Assembly (NCBI GenBank): GCA_945787585.1 | Contig: CALZIG010000170.1 | Location: 1-12,547, forward strand | From: an uncultured Gammaproteobacteria bacterium | Lineage (GTDB): Bacteria; Pseudomonadota; Gammaproteobacteria; SZUA-140 | Length of the DNA stretch: 12,547 nt | Reading direction: 5' to 3' | Shown here: positions 6,261 to 12,547 of the stretch, piece after piece | Layout of the letters: every line of letters begins with the position of its first letter | How positions within the stretch are numbered: position 1 is the stretch's first letter | Made by a program: the position numbers and the translations under genes | The notes under the pieces: model-generated | What the model was told of the DNA's origin: nothing | Seen by the model: the letters and a program-made list of their open reading frames with translations, nothing else | The model's database searches: none

Positions 6261-8879
6261 TCATGGTTTAGCTTCGTCACCTGACTGAGCTGTCGCAGGC
6301 GCTGAGGGCGCTGCTGCGGGTGCTTTTTTAGTCTCAATTTGAACCAGCTGAGGTGCAGATGCATTTGATGTGGGTGCCGCTGGCTTTTCTTCTGGTTTTT
6401 TAGAAGCAGGCGCAGGCGAAGAGCTTACTACTGGTGCAGGTGCAGATGACTCTGCTGCATCAGACGCAGGTTTTTGCGCCGGTTTCGCCGCCCATCGTTC
6501 ACTGGGTGCTTTAGGTGGAGGTGCGCTCGTTTTCACTGGACTACTATCGCTCTTGGCGGTATTGGTCGAGACCGGTGAAGGGCTTGGTGCCGCTGTGTTT
6601 GCTGTCGCAGTAGACCTGTTGGTATCCACAGACTCATTTTTCTGTGGTGCCGCGCTCGGTTTATTTTCGACCGAAGAGCTAGGTGTACTCACCTTTGAAT
6701 CGGCAGATGAGCCTTGTGGCACCTGTTTTTCAGCAGTAGCCGCCTGAGGTGCATTGCTGGTTGTCGCCTCAGTGTTGGCGGTCGTCGTATTATCGTTTGA
6801 CTGCTGACGGTTGCTGTCACGGTTACGATTACGGCGTCCGCCGCGACGTCTACGTGGACGGGTGCTTTTAGGTGTTGTGTTATCAGCACCATTTTCATTC
6901 GCAGCACCTGACGCAGCGGAGGAGGTAGCCGTCGTTGCAGTATCAGCAGATGTTACAGGTGCAGCGCTGTTTTTTTCTGCCGCAGGGGCGTTCGTTGTCG
7001 CATCGCCCTTATCTTGAGGGTTGTTACGACGACGTCCGCCGCGTCGTGAGCTATTGTCACGATTGCCCTGTGTTGAAGCAGATGATGATTTTCCGCGTTG
7101 TGTACGATTACGCCCACCTGTTCCTGTGCGTGTTGACCGTGGTTTATTTGTGGTCGTCGCAGGCTTCACATCAGCGACGGTCTCTTCTTTGTCACCCGCA
7201 CTGAAAAGCGTACTCCAGAGACGTTTAATAAAACCATTTTCACCAGTAACAATGGATGTATTTCGATTCGGAGCAGGGGTGCTGGGTACAACCCCTTTTA
7301 CTGCGGGCTGCTCTGCAATCGCCTGTGGTGCGGCAGACATAATTTTCTCTTTCTGCTCTTCGATTTCAGTGGCCATTTCATAGCTAGATATCGCTGCATT
7401 TTGCAGTTCATCCTGACGTTGTCGCTGAATGGTGTAGTTTGGGATCTCCAGCGATGAGTTGGCAATCAGCAGAATGCGAACATGTTGCCGTTTTTCGATG
7501 GCGGAAACAATTTCACGCTTCTCGTTCAATAAATAAGTGGCAACATCAACCGGTAACTGCGCGATGATCTGTGCCGTCTGTTCTTTCATCGCATCTTCTT
7601 CAAGGATACGCAAGATAGAAAGTGAGAGTGACTCAACACTGCGAACCGACCCCAGTCCGTTACAGCGCGGACAGGTGTGCTGACTCGATTCACCCAGCGA
7701 TGGCCGCAGGCGCTGACGAGACATTTCGAGCAGCCCAAAACGAGAGATACGGCCAACCTGAATGCGTGCACGATCTTTCTTGAGTGCATCGCGGATGCGG
7801 TTTTCAACTTCTCGCTGATTACGGCTGGGGGTCATGTCGATGAAATCGATCACCACCAGGCCACCGATATCACGCAGGCGCAACTGGCGAGCAATTTCAT
7901 CGGCCGCTTCAAGATTGGTTGTCAGCGCCGTCTCTTCGATGTCGCTGCCTTTGGTGGAGCGACTGGAGTTGATATCAATCGAGACCAGTGCTTCTGTTGG
8001 ATCGATCACAATTGAACCGCCGGAAGGGAGGCGCAGTTCATGCTGAAATGCGGCTTCAATCTGGCTTTCGATTTGATAGCGAGTGAATAGGGGGACTGGG
8101 TCTTCGTAACGTTTGATCTTATCCAGATTGTGAGGCATCACCTGCTGCATGAATTCACGCGCATTGTTATAGACCTCTTCATCATCGATCAGGATCTCAC
8201 CAATGTCTGGGCGAAGATAATCGCGGATGGCGCGAATAATGATGTTACTTTCCTGGTAGATCAGAAACGGTGCAGGCTTTGTGGGTGCAGCGCCTTCAAT
8301 CGCTTCCCACACACGAGCCAGGTAGTCCATGTCCCACTGCAGCTCTTCATCGCTCTTGCCCACGCCGGCCGTGCGCACAATCATGCCCATGCCGTCTGGA
8401 ATAGTGAGTGAGTCGAGGACTTCGCGGAGTTCTGAACGGTCATCGCCTTCAATGCGACGGGAGATCCCACCGGCACGAGGGTTATTCGGCATCAGCACCA
8501 GATAGCGGCCTGCAAGACTGATAAAGGTCGTCAGCGCTGCGCCTTTGGTGCCACGCTCTTCTTTGGATATCTGTACAAGGATTTCCTGACCTTCTTTCAG
8601 GATATCTTTGATCTCAAGGCGTTTACCTTCTGCGGGTTGGCGACAAAAGACCGACGGGGCAATTTCCTTGAGCGGTAAAAAACCGTGGCGGTCTGCACCA
8701 TAATCAACAAATGCAGCCTCGAGACTCGGCTCGACACGGGTTATTTTTCCTTTATAAATATTAGATTTTTTCTGTTCTCTTGATGGCGTTTCAATATCAA
8801 GATCATATAGACGTTGACCGTCTACGAGGGCGACACGCAGCTCTTCTGCTTGAGTCGCGTTAATCAACATTCTTTTCAT
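6261..8879 (-). CDS. rne: Ribonuclease E
   Basis: RNase E is the essential endonuclease that starts mRNA decay, processes rRNA and tRNA, and scaffolds the degradosome at the inner membrane. The N-terminus MKRMLINA matches the E. coli start. It is followed by an S1 RNA-binding domain (about 37-120), the RNase H-like and 5'-sensor regions, and the DNase I-like catalytic domain with Asp302 (SIDINS) and Asp345 (VVIDFIDM), equivalent to E. coli Asp303 and Asp346. The Zn-link is CPRC (Cys403, Cys406). The non-catalytic half from about 510 is disordered. It contains an amphipathic membrane-anchor-like helix [14 protein letters not shown] (549-562), two arginine-rich RNA-binding patches (about 580-620 and 670-690), and a long Ala/Pro/Ser/Thr tail. 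At 872 residues it is shorter than E. coli (1061), mainly in this tail. Partner-binding motifs (enolase, PNPase) are not recognisable by eye. Confidence 0.97.
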   Translation of the reverse strand: MKRMLINATQAEELRVALVDGQRLYDLDIETPSREQKKSNIYKGKITRVEPSLEAAFVDYGADRHGFLPLKEIAPSVFCRQPAEGKRLEIKDILKEGQEILVQISKEERGTKGAALTTFISLAGRYLVLMPNNPRAGGISRRIEGDDRSELREVLDSLTIPDGMGMIVRTAGVGKSDEELQWDMDYLARVWEAIEGAAPTKPAPFLIYQESNIIIRAIRDYLRPDIGEILIDDEEVYNNAREFMQQVMPHNLDKIKRYEDPVPLFTRYQIESQIEAAFQHELRLPSGGSIVIDPTEALVSIDINSSRSTKGSDIEETALTTNLEAADEIARQLRLRDIGGLVVIDFIDMTPSRNQREVENRIRDALKKDRARIQVGRISRFGLLEMSRQRLRPSLGESSQHTCPRCNGLGSVRSVESLSLSILRILEEDAMKEQTAQIIAQLPVDVATYLLNEKREIVSAIEKRQHVRILLIANSSLEIPNYTIQRQRQDELQNAAISSYEMATEIEEQKEKIMSAAPQAIAEQPAVKGVVPSTPAPNRNTSIVTGENGFIKRLWSTLFSAGDKEETVADVKPATTTNKPRSTRTGTGGRNRTQRGKSSSASTQGNRDNSSRRGGRRRNNPQDKGDATTNAPAAEKNSAAPVTSADTATTATSSAASGAANENGADNTTPKSTRPRRRRGGRRNRNRDSNRQQSNDNTTTANTEATTSNAPQAATAEKQVPQGSSADSKVSTPSSSVENKPSAAPQKNESVDTNRSTATANTAAPSPSPVSTNTAKSDSSPVKTSAPPPKAPSERWAAKPAQKPASDAAESSAPAPVVSSSPAPASKKPEEKPAAPTSNASAPQLVQIETKKAPAAAPSAPATAQSGDEAKP

Positions 8880-8890
8880 TTTTTAACAAT

Positions 8891-8923
8891 TCCTATGGCG
8901 CCCACGCACTGCCATCAATAGGA
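8891..8923 (-). promoter_or_regulatory. rne leader hairpin covering the Shine-Dalgarno sequence
   Basis: On the rne transcript, UCCU (8923-8920) can pair with AGGA (8894-8891) and AUGGC (8915-8911) with GCCAU (8899-8895). This leaves a 4-nt bulge (AUUG) and an 11-nt loop. The AGGA is the only good Shine-Dalgarno sequence for rne, 11 nt before its AUG. Folding would therefore hide the ribosome site. This fits the known autoregulation of RNase E, but the fold is drawn by eye. Confidence 0.55.
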
Positions 8924-8953
8924 GATTGCCGAACTATTTTATCTATTCAGGCC

Positions 8954-8978
8954 GGACTGAGGTTACACCTCTATGTCC
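8954..8978 (-). promoter_or_regulatory. Small hairpin in rne leader
   Basis: GGAC (8954-8957) pairs with GTCC (8975-8978), and GAGGT (8959-8963) with ACCTC (8967-8971), around a 3-nt loop and with a small internal loop. It lies 75-100 nt upstream of the rne start codon, within the expected leader. Its role is inferred from position only. Confidence 0.4.
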
Positions 8979-8983
8979 AGTTT

Positions 8984-9047
8984 TGCCGCAGCATCATTTG
9001 CATGCTCCAGGCTCTGTTCTTGTTCGGCTCTCACCATGCAAACGGCA
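8984..9047 (-). promoter_or_regulatory. Long-stem hairpin in rne leader
   Basis: TTTGCATG (8997-9004) is the exact reverse complement of CATGCAAA (9035-9042). The stem continues with TGCCG (8984-8988) against CGGCA (9043-9047), leaving an 8-nt bulge on one arm. That gives 13 base pairs without mismatch around a 30-nt loop, 105-170 nt upstream of the rne start codon. The position is comparable to the conserved leader hairpins that RNase E senses in enteric bacteria. Sequence identity to those was not checked. Confidence 0.45.
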
Positions 9048-9158
9048 TGGGGGCGTTCTATACACAGCGCTCGTAAATAGGGTCGAGCTGCCAATTACCC
9101 TTGCCCACGACTGTTGAGGGCGCAATATTGCGTTTCGTTTCAGGCTGACCTTTTCTCT

Positions 9159-9201
9159 CTCGGCTCCGCTATCTTCCCGTTTGTCTGGGAGGGGGGCCGA
9201 G
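9159..9201 (+). promoter_or_regulatory. GC-rich hairpin in the rne-rluC intergenic region
   Basis: Nine pairs join 9159-9167 with 9193-9201 (CTCGGCTCC against GGGGCCGAG, one G-U). Six more join 9173-9178 with 9187-9192 (CTTCCC against GGGAGG, one G-U). The loop is 8 nt and there is a 5-nt bulge on the left arm. The wobble pairs become A/C mismatches on the minus strand, so the fold is better as a plus-strand RNA. No T run follows, so it is not an ordinary intrinsic terminator. Confidence 0.4.
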
Positions 9202-9401
9202 CAGCGCTACTTATATTTGTGCAACGCGGCCAGTCTTGTCTTATGCAATATTGTGTAAAAAGTATTTGTCTTCCACGTGTTAAATTTGGACAATCCAGAT
9301 ATCACACGCCTTATGGCTGGATACCACTCACCGCAATATACCAACATATCGAGGTAGTATCAAACCTATAAGATGAGTTATTTTATTGATATTACTGGAG
9401 A

Positions 9402-10364
9402 ATGATTGATTTGAGTGAGAACACAACCCGGCACCCTGTACGATTACTAAAAATTGATAGTGGTCATGCCGGACAGCGGATAGATAATTTTTTGATGGCG
9501 AGCCTGAAAGGGGTCCCCAAAAGCCTGGTGTACCGGCTGTTACGCACTGGGCAAGTGCGCGTCAATAAAGGTAGAATCAAACAGACATATCGCCTTCAAC
9601 TCGATGATATTGTAAGGGTTCCACCGGTTTCTGTTCTCGACAAGGGAAGCCAGGAGTCGCCCTCAAAGGGACTCTGCAACGCCATTCAGGAATCGATCAT
9701 CTTTGAAGATGGCGATCTCATCATTATTGATAAACCCTCCGGGATTGCCGTTCACGGTGGCAGCGGCGTTCCGCACGGCGTGATCGAGATTATGCGCACC
9801 CTGAGGCCAGACGCAACGGAGATCGAGCTGGTACATCGGCTGGATCGACAGACATCGGGCTGCCTGCTGCTCGCAAAAAACCGTACCACGCTATTGGAAT
9901 TGCATGAGCTACTGCGCGAAAACATGCTCGATAAGCGCTATTACGCGCTCGTTCAAGGCTATTGGCAGGAAGATGAGTGCACAGTCGATTTTCCATTAGC
10001 GAAAGATCGTGCTGAATCGGGCACCCGTACTGTGCGAGTCAGCCACGACGGCCAGGCATCGACCACTCAATTCTCAGTCAAACGCCACTACAGTCATCAG
10101 ATGACGTTGCTGGAGGCAAAACCGCTGACTGGCCGGATGCATCAGATTCGCGTCCATGCCGCCCATTCGGGTCATCCGATAGTGGGGGATGAGGTCTATG
10201 GCAAACGTACCTTAAATCGCCAACTCAAAAAGCAGGGGCTGAAACGGCTATTCCTGCACGCCCATACGCTGAGTTTTGTGTTGCCGAGCCGCATGAAGAA
10301 GATTTCAGTGTCAGCACCCCTTAGCCCCGAACTCGAAGCATTTCTCACTTCACTGGAAAATTGA
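9402..10364 (+). CDS. rluC: 23S rRNA pseudouridine synthase RluC
   Basis: RluC converts uridines 955, 2504 and 2580 (E. coli numbering) of 23S rRNA into pseudouridine. The 320-residue protein has an N-terminal S4 RNA-binding domain (about 25-85: QRIDNFLMASLKGVPKSLVY and VRVNKGRIK). The RluA-type catalytic domain follows, with ELVHRLDRQTSG at 142-153, where Asp148 is the catalytic aspartate, then DKRYYALVQG and PLTGRMHQIRVHAAHSGHPIVGDEVYG. The match to E. coli RluC is clear in the S4 domain, and the divergent rne neighbour confirms the subtype. The ATG at 9402 has GGAG only 1 nt before it, which is too close. An in-frame TTG at 9411 would be 10 nt from the same GGAG and may be the true start, giving 317 residues. 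The gene is 7 bp upstream of the HAD phosphatase gene and probably co-transcribed with it. Confidence 0.95.
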   Translation: MIDLSENTTRHPVRLLKIDSGHAGQRIDNFLMASLKGVPKSLVYRLLRTGQVRVNKGRIKQTYRLQLDDIVRVPPVSVLDKGSQESPSKGLCNAIQESIIFEDGDLIIIDKPSGIAVHGGSGVPHGVIEIMRTLRPDATEIELVHRLDRQTSGCLLLAKNRTTLLELHELLRENMLDKRYYALVQGYWQEDECTVDFPLAKDRAESGTRTVRVSHDGQASTTQFSVKRHYSHQMTLLEAKPLTGRMHQIRVHAAHSGHPIVGDEVYGKRTLNRQLKKQGLKRLFLHAHTLSFVLPSRMKKISVSAPLSPELEAFLTSLEN

Positions 10365-10371
10365 TTAAATA

Positions 10372-11028
10372 ATGAACAATAGATTCAAACTACTTGTTTT
10401 TGATTGGGATGGCACCCTGATGGACTCTGAGGCGCAAATCGTCTCGTCACTATCCAATGTGATTGCGGAGCTGGGTTTATCGCCTCAACCCGCCAGTGCA
10501 CTGCGCAATGTCATTGGGCTTGGGTTGCCAGAGGCAATCCGTCAGCTCTATCCGCAGCAGGGCGAGGAGGTAGTGGAACGTTTTGCTGACCGTTACCGAC
10601 ACCATTTTCTGTCCGGTAATCAGGAGACTTCGGTGCTTTTTGACGGCGCGCATGAGGTCATCAAGCGCCTGCACGCGGACGGCTACCTGCTCGCCGTGGC
10701 CACCGGCAAAAGTCGCCGCGGGCTAGCGCGCTCACTAGACGAGACCAACATTGGCGATTATTTTCACGCCACGCGCTGCGCCGATGAAACGTTCTCCAAA
10801 CCGCACCCGCAGATGTTGCACGAAATCATGGCGCTACTGGATGTGGATGCGGATGACACGCTGATGATCGGTGATACCGAATATGATTTACAGATGGCAG
10901 CGCAGGCGGGCACCGCCTCACTTGCCGTCACGTATGGGGTACACGCGTTAGCGCGCTTGCAGGCGCTCCAACCCATCGCCTGTCTCGACGATATTTCCGA
11001 AGTCGGTAAACTGCTGTATAAAGGATGA
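10372..11028 (+). CDS. HAD-superfamily hydrolase, phosphoglycolate-phosphatase-like
   Basis: A 218-residue cytoplasmic phosphatase of the haloacid dehalogenase superfamily, subgroup with an alpha-helical cap (Gph/PGMB-like). Motif I is FDWDGTLMDS with nucleophile Asp11 and acid/base Asp13. The cap covers roughly 18-85. Motif II is Thr111 in VATGKSRRGL, motif III Lys143 in SKPHP, and motif IV GDTEYD with Asp168 and Asp172 binding magnesium. All catalytic residues are present, so it should be active. The substrate is unknown; phosphoglycolate is only one possibility. An HAD gene between rluC and sppA is also found in Pseudomonas (PA2974), so the association is conserved, although no functional link is obvious. 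The gap to rluC is 7 bp and the ribosome site is weak, which fits co-translation. Confidence 0.93.
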   Translation: MNNRFKLLVFDWDGTLMDSEAQIVSSLSNVIAELGLSPQPASALRNVIGLGLPEAIRQLYPQQGEEVVERFADRYRHHFLSGNQETSVLFDGAHEVIKRLHADGYLLAVATGKSRRGLARSLDETNIGDYFHATRCADETFSKPHPQMLHEIMALLDVDADDTLMIGDTEYDLQMAAQAGTASLAVTYGVHALARLQALQPIACLDDISEVGKLLYKG

Positions 11029-11034
11029 ATTAAC

Positions 11035-11100
11035 GTGAGCTCGAAGCGCGCCGATAAGCCAGACAACCGTTCAGACCTGCTTGCCGGGCACTGCGACTAA
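11035..11100 (+). CDS. Possible 21-residue mini-ORF between the HAD phosphatase gene and sppA
   Basis: GTG at 11035 is preceded by AAGGA (11021-11025) with 9-nt spacing, one of the better ribosome sites in the window. It opens a 21-codon frame ending in TAA at 11098-11100, encoding MSSKRADKPDNRSDLLAGHCD, one residue of which is a cysteine near the end. The product is polar, with no membrane helix. I recognise no family. Some gammaproteobacteria carry an extra small gene at this position, from memory a Rieske-type protein, so this could be a decayed remnant. It could also be a leader peptide for sppA, or chance. No conservation data are available here. Confidence 0.25.
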   Translation: MSSKRADKPDNRSDLLAGHCD

Positions 11101-11130
11101 AAATTAATCCGCTTAGTTTAAGCGTAATTT
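11101..11130 (+). promoter_or_regulatory. Inverted repeat / hairpin upstream of sppA
   Basis: AAATTA (11101-11106) pairs with TAATTT (11125-11130), and CGCTTA (11110-11115) with TAAGCG (11119-11124), around a 3-nt loop and with a 3-nt bulge. It begins at the base after the mini-ORF stop and ends 22 nt before the sppA start. It could be a weak terminator or attenuator (only a short T run) or an operator. No convincing sppA promoter was found. Confidence 0.4.
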
Positions 11131-11152
11131 CAAGGATAGTACGGATACAATA

Positions 11153-12178
11153 ATGTCAGACGAGATGAGTAACGACCCCACCACATCAACCTCCAAATCT
11201 AGCGATCCCTGGATGGGAGACAAGAAAGTCAGCGCCGCTCAAGGCAGCAAAGAAGCAGGGTGGGAGCGTGATGTCATGGAGAAGCTGGTCTTCAGCGCCT
11301 ACAAAGAACAGCGCCGTACGCGTCGCTGGGGGATCTTCTTTAAATCACTGATGTTTGCCTATCTCATCGCGATTTTTGTGATCTATATGCCGAGCGATTT
11401 AAGTGACGCGCCCAACAAGAGCCATAAGCACACCGCACTGGTTGAGATCCGCGGTGCCATTGCCGCCGATACAGAGGCCAATGCGGACAGCATCATCAGC
11501 GCACTCCGTGATGCATTTGATAATAAGCATTCAGCCGCGATTATTATGCGCATTAACAGCCCTGGTGGCAGTCCGGTGCAGGCAGGCTATATCAATGATG
11601 AGATTAAACGCCTGCGCGCCAAGTATCCGAATAAACCCCTTTACGCTGTCGTTACTGACATGTGCGCCTCCGGTGGTTATTACATCGCCGCGGCCGCAGA
11701 TGAGATCTACGCAGACAAGGCGAGTCTTGTCGGTTCCATTGGCGTGATAATGAACGGCTTTGGTTTTGTCGATGCTATGGAAAAACTTGGCATCGAACGC
11801 CGCATGATGACCGCCGGTGAAAACAAAGGCTTTATGGATCCTTTTTCGCCATTAAAGGCTGAAGACGAGCAGCACATTAAAACGCTACTGGGCTCAATCC
11901 ATCAGCAGTTTATCGATGTCGTTAAAGAAGGGCGCGGCGCACGTCTCAAAGATGACCCCGCAATCTTTAGCGGCCTTGTCTGGACGGGCGAGCAGGCGAT
12001 TGAGGTTGGCCTTGTCGATGCGCTGGGTAGCAGCAGTTATGTAGCACGTGAGGTCGTCGGTGCCGACAAGATCATTGATTACACCTATGATAAGCCGGTA
12101 TTTGAACGCTTTGTTGAACGCCTGGGTGCCTCTATGGCCAGTGGTGTGACATCGACAATGGAAAATCTGTGGCGTTAA
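11153..12178 (+). CDS. sppA: Signal peptide peptidase SppA, single-domain S49 family
   Basis: This 341-residue membrane serine protease degrades cleaved signal peptides in the inner membrane. It has a polar cytoplasmic N-terminus (1-55), an arginine-rich stop (RRTRRW) and one membrane helix (about 60-79). A periplasmic S49 domain follows, with INSPGGSPVQA at 134-144. The nucleophile is Ser173 in DMCASGGYYIA and the general base is Lys225 in GENKGFMDPF. The 52-residue spacing between them equals that of B. subtilis SppA (Ser147/Lys199). It is therefore the short form, not the duplicated 600-residue E. coli form. ATG at 11153 has a weak CGGA 7 nt upstream; the in-frame ATG at 11165 (four residues shorter) is an alternative. 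It follows the HAD phosphatase gene by 124 bp and is closed by a strong terminator. Confidence 0.93.
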   Translation: MSDEMSNDPTTSTSKSSDPWMGDKKVSAAQGSKEAGWERDVMEKLVFSAYKEQRRTRRWGIFFKSLMFAYLIAIFVIYMPSDLSDAPNKSHKHTALVEIRGAIAADTEANADSIISALRDAFDNKHSAAIIMRINSPGGSPVQAGYINDEIKRLRAKYPNKPLYAVVTDMCASGGYYIAAAADEIYADKASLVGSIGVIMNGFGFVDAMEKLGIERRMMTAGENKGFMDPFSPLKAEDEQHIKTLLGSIHQQFIDVVKEGRGARLKDDPAIFSGLVWTGEQAIEVGLVDALGSSSYVAREVVGADKIIDYTYDKPVFERFVERLGASMASGVTSTMENLWR

Positions 12179-12246
12179 TGCGCCGGAGGGAAGAAGGCAT
12201 TAACTAGCGCTTTTTATCCCAAGCCCAAACCATCCTTTCTGGATGC

Positions 12247-12291
12247 AAAAGCCCCGCTTTGAACAATCAGAGCGGGGCTTTTTTGTTTTTT
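12247..12291 (+). terminator. Strong rho-independent terminator after sppA
   Basis: A 16-bp stem joins AAAAGCCCCGCTTTGA (12247-12262) to its complement at 12267-12282, with one G-U pair and an ACAA loop. It is followed by a T-rich tract to 12291 (six T, G, six T). It ends the rluC - HAD - sppA transcription unit 68 bp after the sppA stop. The A run on the left arm could also allow some termination from the other side. Confidence 0.95.
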
Positions 12292-12547
12292 GCCTCATGG
12301 GCTTCCCAATTTAATCTTTATCCTACAGACATTCAGGGGTTAGTATGTCATAACTTAGGTTTTGAGATGGAAGTCTGATTTCGACCCGTTGCCGCCATTC
12401 GACCAAACCACAACGAACGGCAGGTGTGTCGCGATAGCCGCCGATAGGTATACAGTGTAATTAGGCAGTATTCGGCCAACAAGAGCCATTTTCCTATCAT
12501 CATCGAGTAGCGAAGAAATCTTGATTGCGGACATTAATGTGCAACAA
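12292..12547. other. Intergenic sequence without a recognisable gene
   Basis: After the terminator, about 255 bp to the right edge hold no credible coding sequence on either strand. The longest open frame I read is 44 codons on the minus strand (12489-12355); it lacks a ribosome site and family character. No tRNA, promoter pair or long repeat is evident. The next gene begins outside the window. Confidence 0.6.

Larger units (their letters stand above)
8880..9401. promoter_or_regulatory. Divergent rne-rluC intergenic region with structured leader(s)
   Basis: These 522 bp separate the start codons of rne (minus) and rluC (plus). In E. coli the same pair is divergent, and rne has a 361-nt leader whose hairpins let RNase E control its own mRNA. 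A leader of that length would start near 9240 here. Several inverted repeats are present (8891-8923, 8954-8978, 8984-9047, 9159-9201), as well as a 12-bp palindrome CGCAATATTGCG (9121-9132). TATAAG at 9367-9372 is a possible rluC -10 box, but no good -35 box goes with it, and I could not assign an rne promoter with confidence. Two open frames on the plus strand (8926-9117, 9114-9371) lack protein-like sequence or ribosome sites and are not considered genes. Confidence 0.6.

Noticed and set aside
6370..6747. 125-codon open frame on the plus strand, opposite the rne tail.
   Set aside because: It is a shadow of the GC-rich Ala/Pro/Ser codons of RNase E. The translation is Gly/Ala/Leu low-complexity, while rne is continuous and well supported.
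8926..9371. Two plus-strand open frames (63 and 85 codons) in the rne-rluC gap.
   Set aside because: Neither has a good ribosome site or protein-like composition, and both overlap the inverted repeats of the rne leader.
11132..11151. TACAAT at 11146-11151 as a -10 box for sppA.
   Set aside because: It abuts the ATG at 11153, leaving no room for a leader, and no -35 box is at the right distance.
12231..12245. Small hairpin CATCC-TTTCT-GGATG before the sppA terminator.
   Set aside because: A 5-bp stem is too short to interpret next to the much stronger terminator at 12247-12291.
12355..12489. 44-codon minus-strand open frame near the right edge.
   Set aside because: No Shine-Dalgarno sequence, no recognisable motif, and it sits in featureless intergenic DNA.
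1..12547. Search for mobile elements, CRISPR arrays, tRNA genes, toxin-antitoxin or phage genes.
   Set aside because: No transposase, integrase, spaced direct-repeat array, cloverleaf or terminal inverted repeats with target duplication were seen. The window reads as continuous housekeeping DNA.

Overview
The window is chromosomal housekeeping DNA from a gammaproteobacterium of moderate GC content. I base this on gene order and protein character: a comEC - exbB - exbD - msbA - lpxK - Trm112-family gene - kdsB run, a low-molecular-weight tyrosine phosphatase, then rne and rluC divergent from each other, followed by a HAD phosphatase and sppA. From memory, Pseudomonas aeruginosa has a very similar block (PA2984 down to PA2973), without msbA and with murB between the phosphatase and rne. 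The host here is probably neither an enteric nor a pseudomonad, but one of the less-sampled gammaproteobacterial orders. The species cannot be read from the window.

Layout. 2-340 is the 3' end of comEC (DNA uptake channel). 459-5299 is a compact plus-strand envelope operon: an ExbB/ExbD proton-channel pair, the lipid A flippase MsbA, lipid A 4'-kinase LpxK, a 59-residue Trm112-like protein, and CMP-Kdo synthetase KdsB. Its genes are joined by 1-4 bp overlaps or short gaps. 5317-5583 is a small minus-strand gene of unknown function that converges on kdsB. An AT-rich divergent promoter region with two inverted repeats follows, then the phosphatase gene (5738-6214), a hairpin terminator shared with rne, and rne itself on the minus strand (6261-8879). 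The 522-bp gap 8880-9401 holds the rne leader, with several hairpins including one that covers the rne Shine-Dalgarno sequence, and the rluC upstream region. rluC, a HAD phosphatase, a possible 21-codon mini-ORF and sppA follow on the plus strand. They end in a very strong intrinsic terminator (12247-12291), and the last ~255 bp show no credible gene.

How the genes work together. MsbA, LpxK and KdsB all serve lipopolysaccharide (lipid A transport, lipid A phosphorylation, Kdo activation). ExbB/ExbD supply proton-motive-force-driven work in the inner membrane for an unidentified partner. rne and rluC share a divergent control region and both act on RNA (mRNA decay and rRNA processing; 23S rRNA pseudouridylation). 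SppA clears cleaved signal peptides from the membrane.

I found no mobile element, CRISPR array, tRNA or rRNA, defence island or evidently new multi-gene system. The points most worth a second look are the unrecognised minus-strand gene, the structured rne leader, the paired inverted repeats in the 5.6-kb divergent promoter, and the mini-ORF before sppA.
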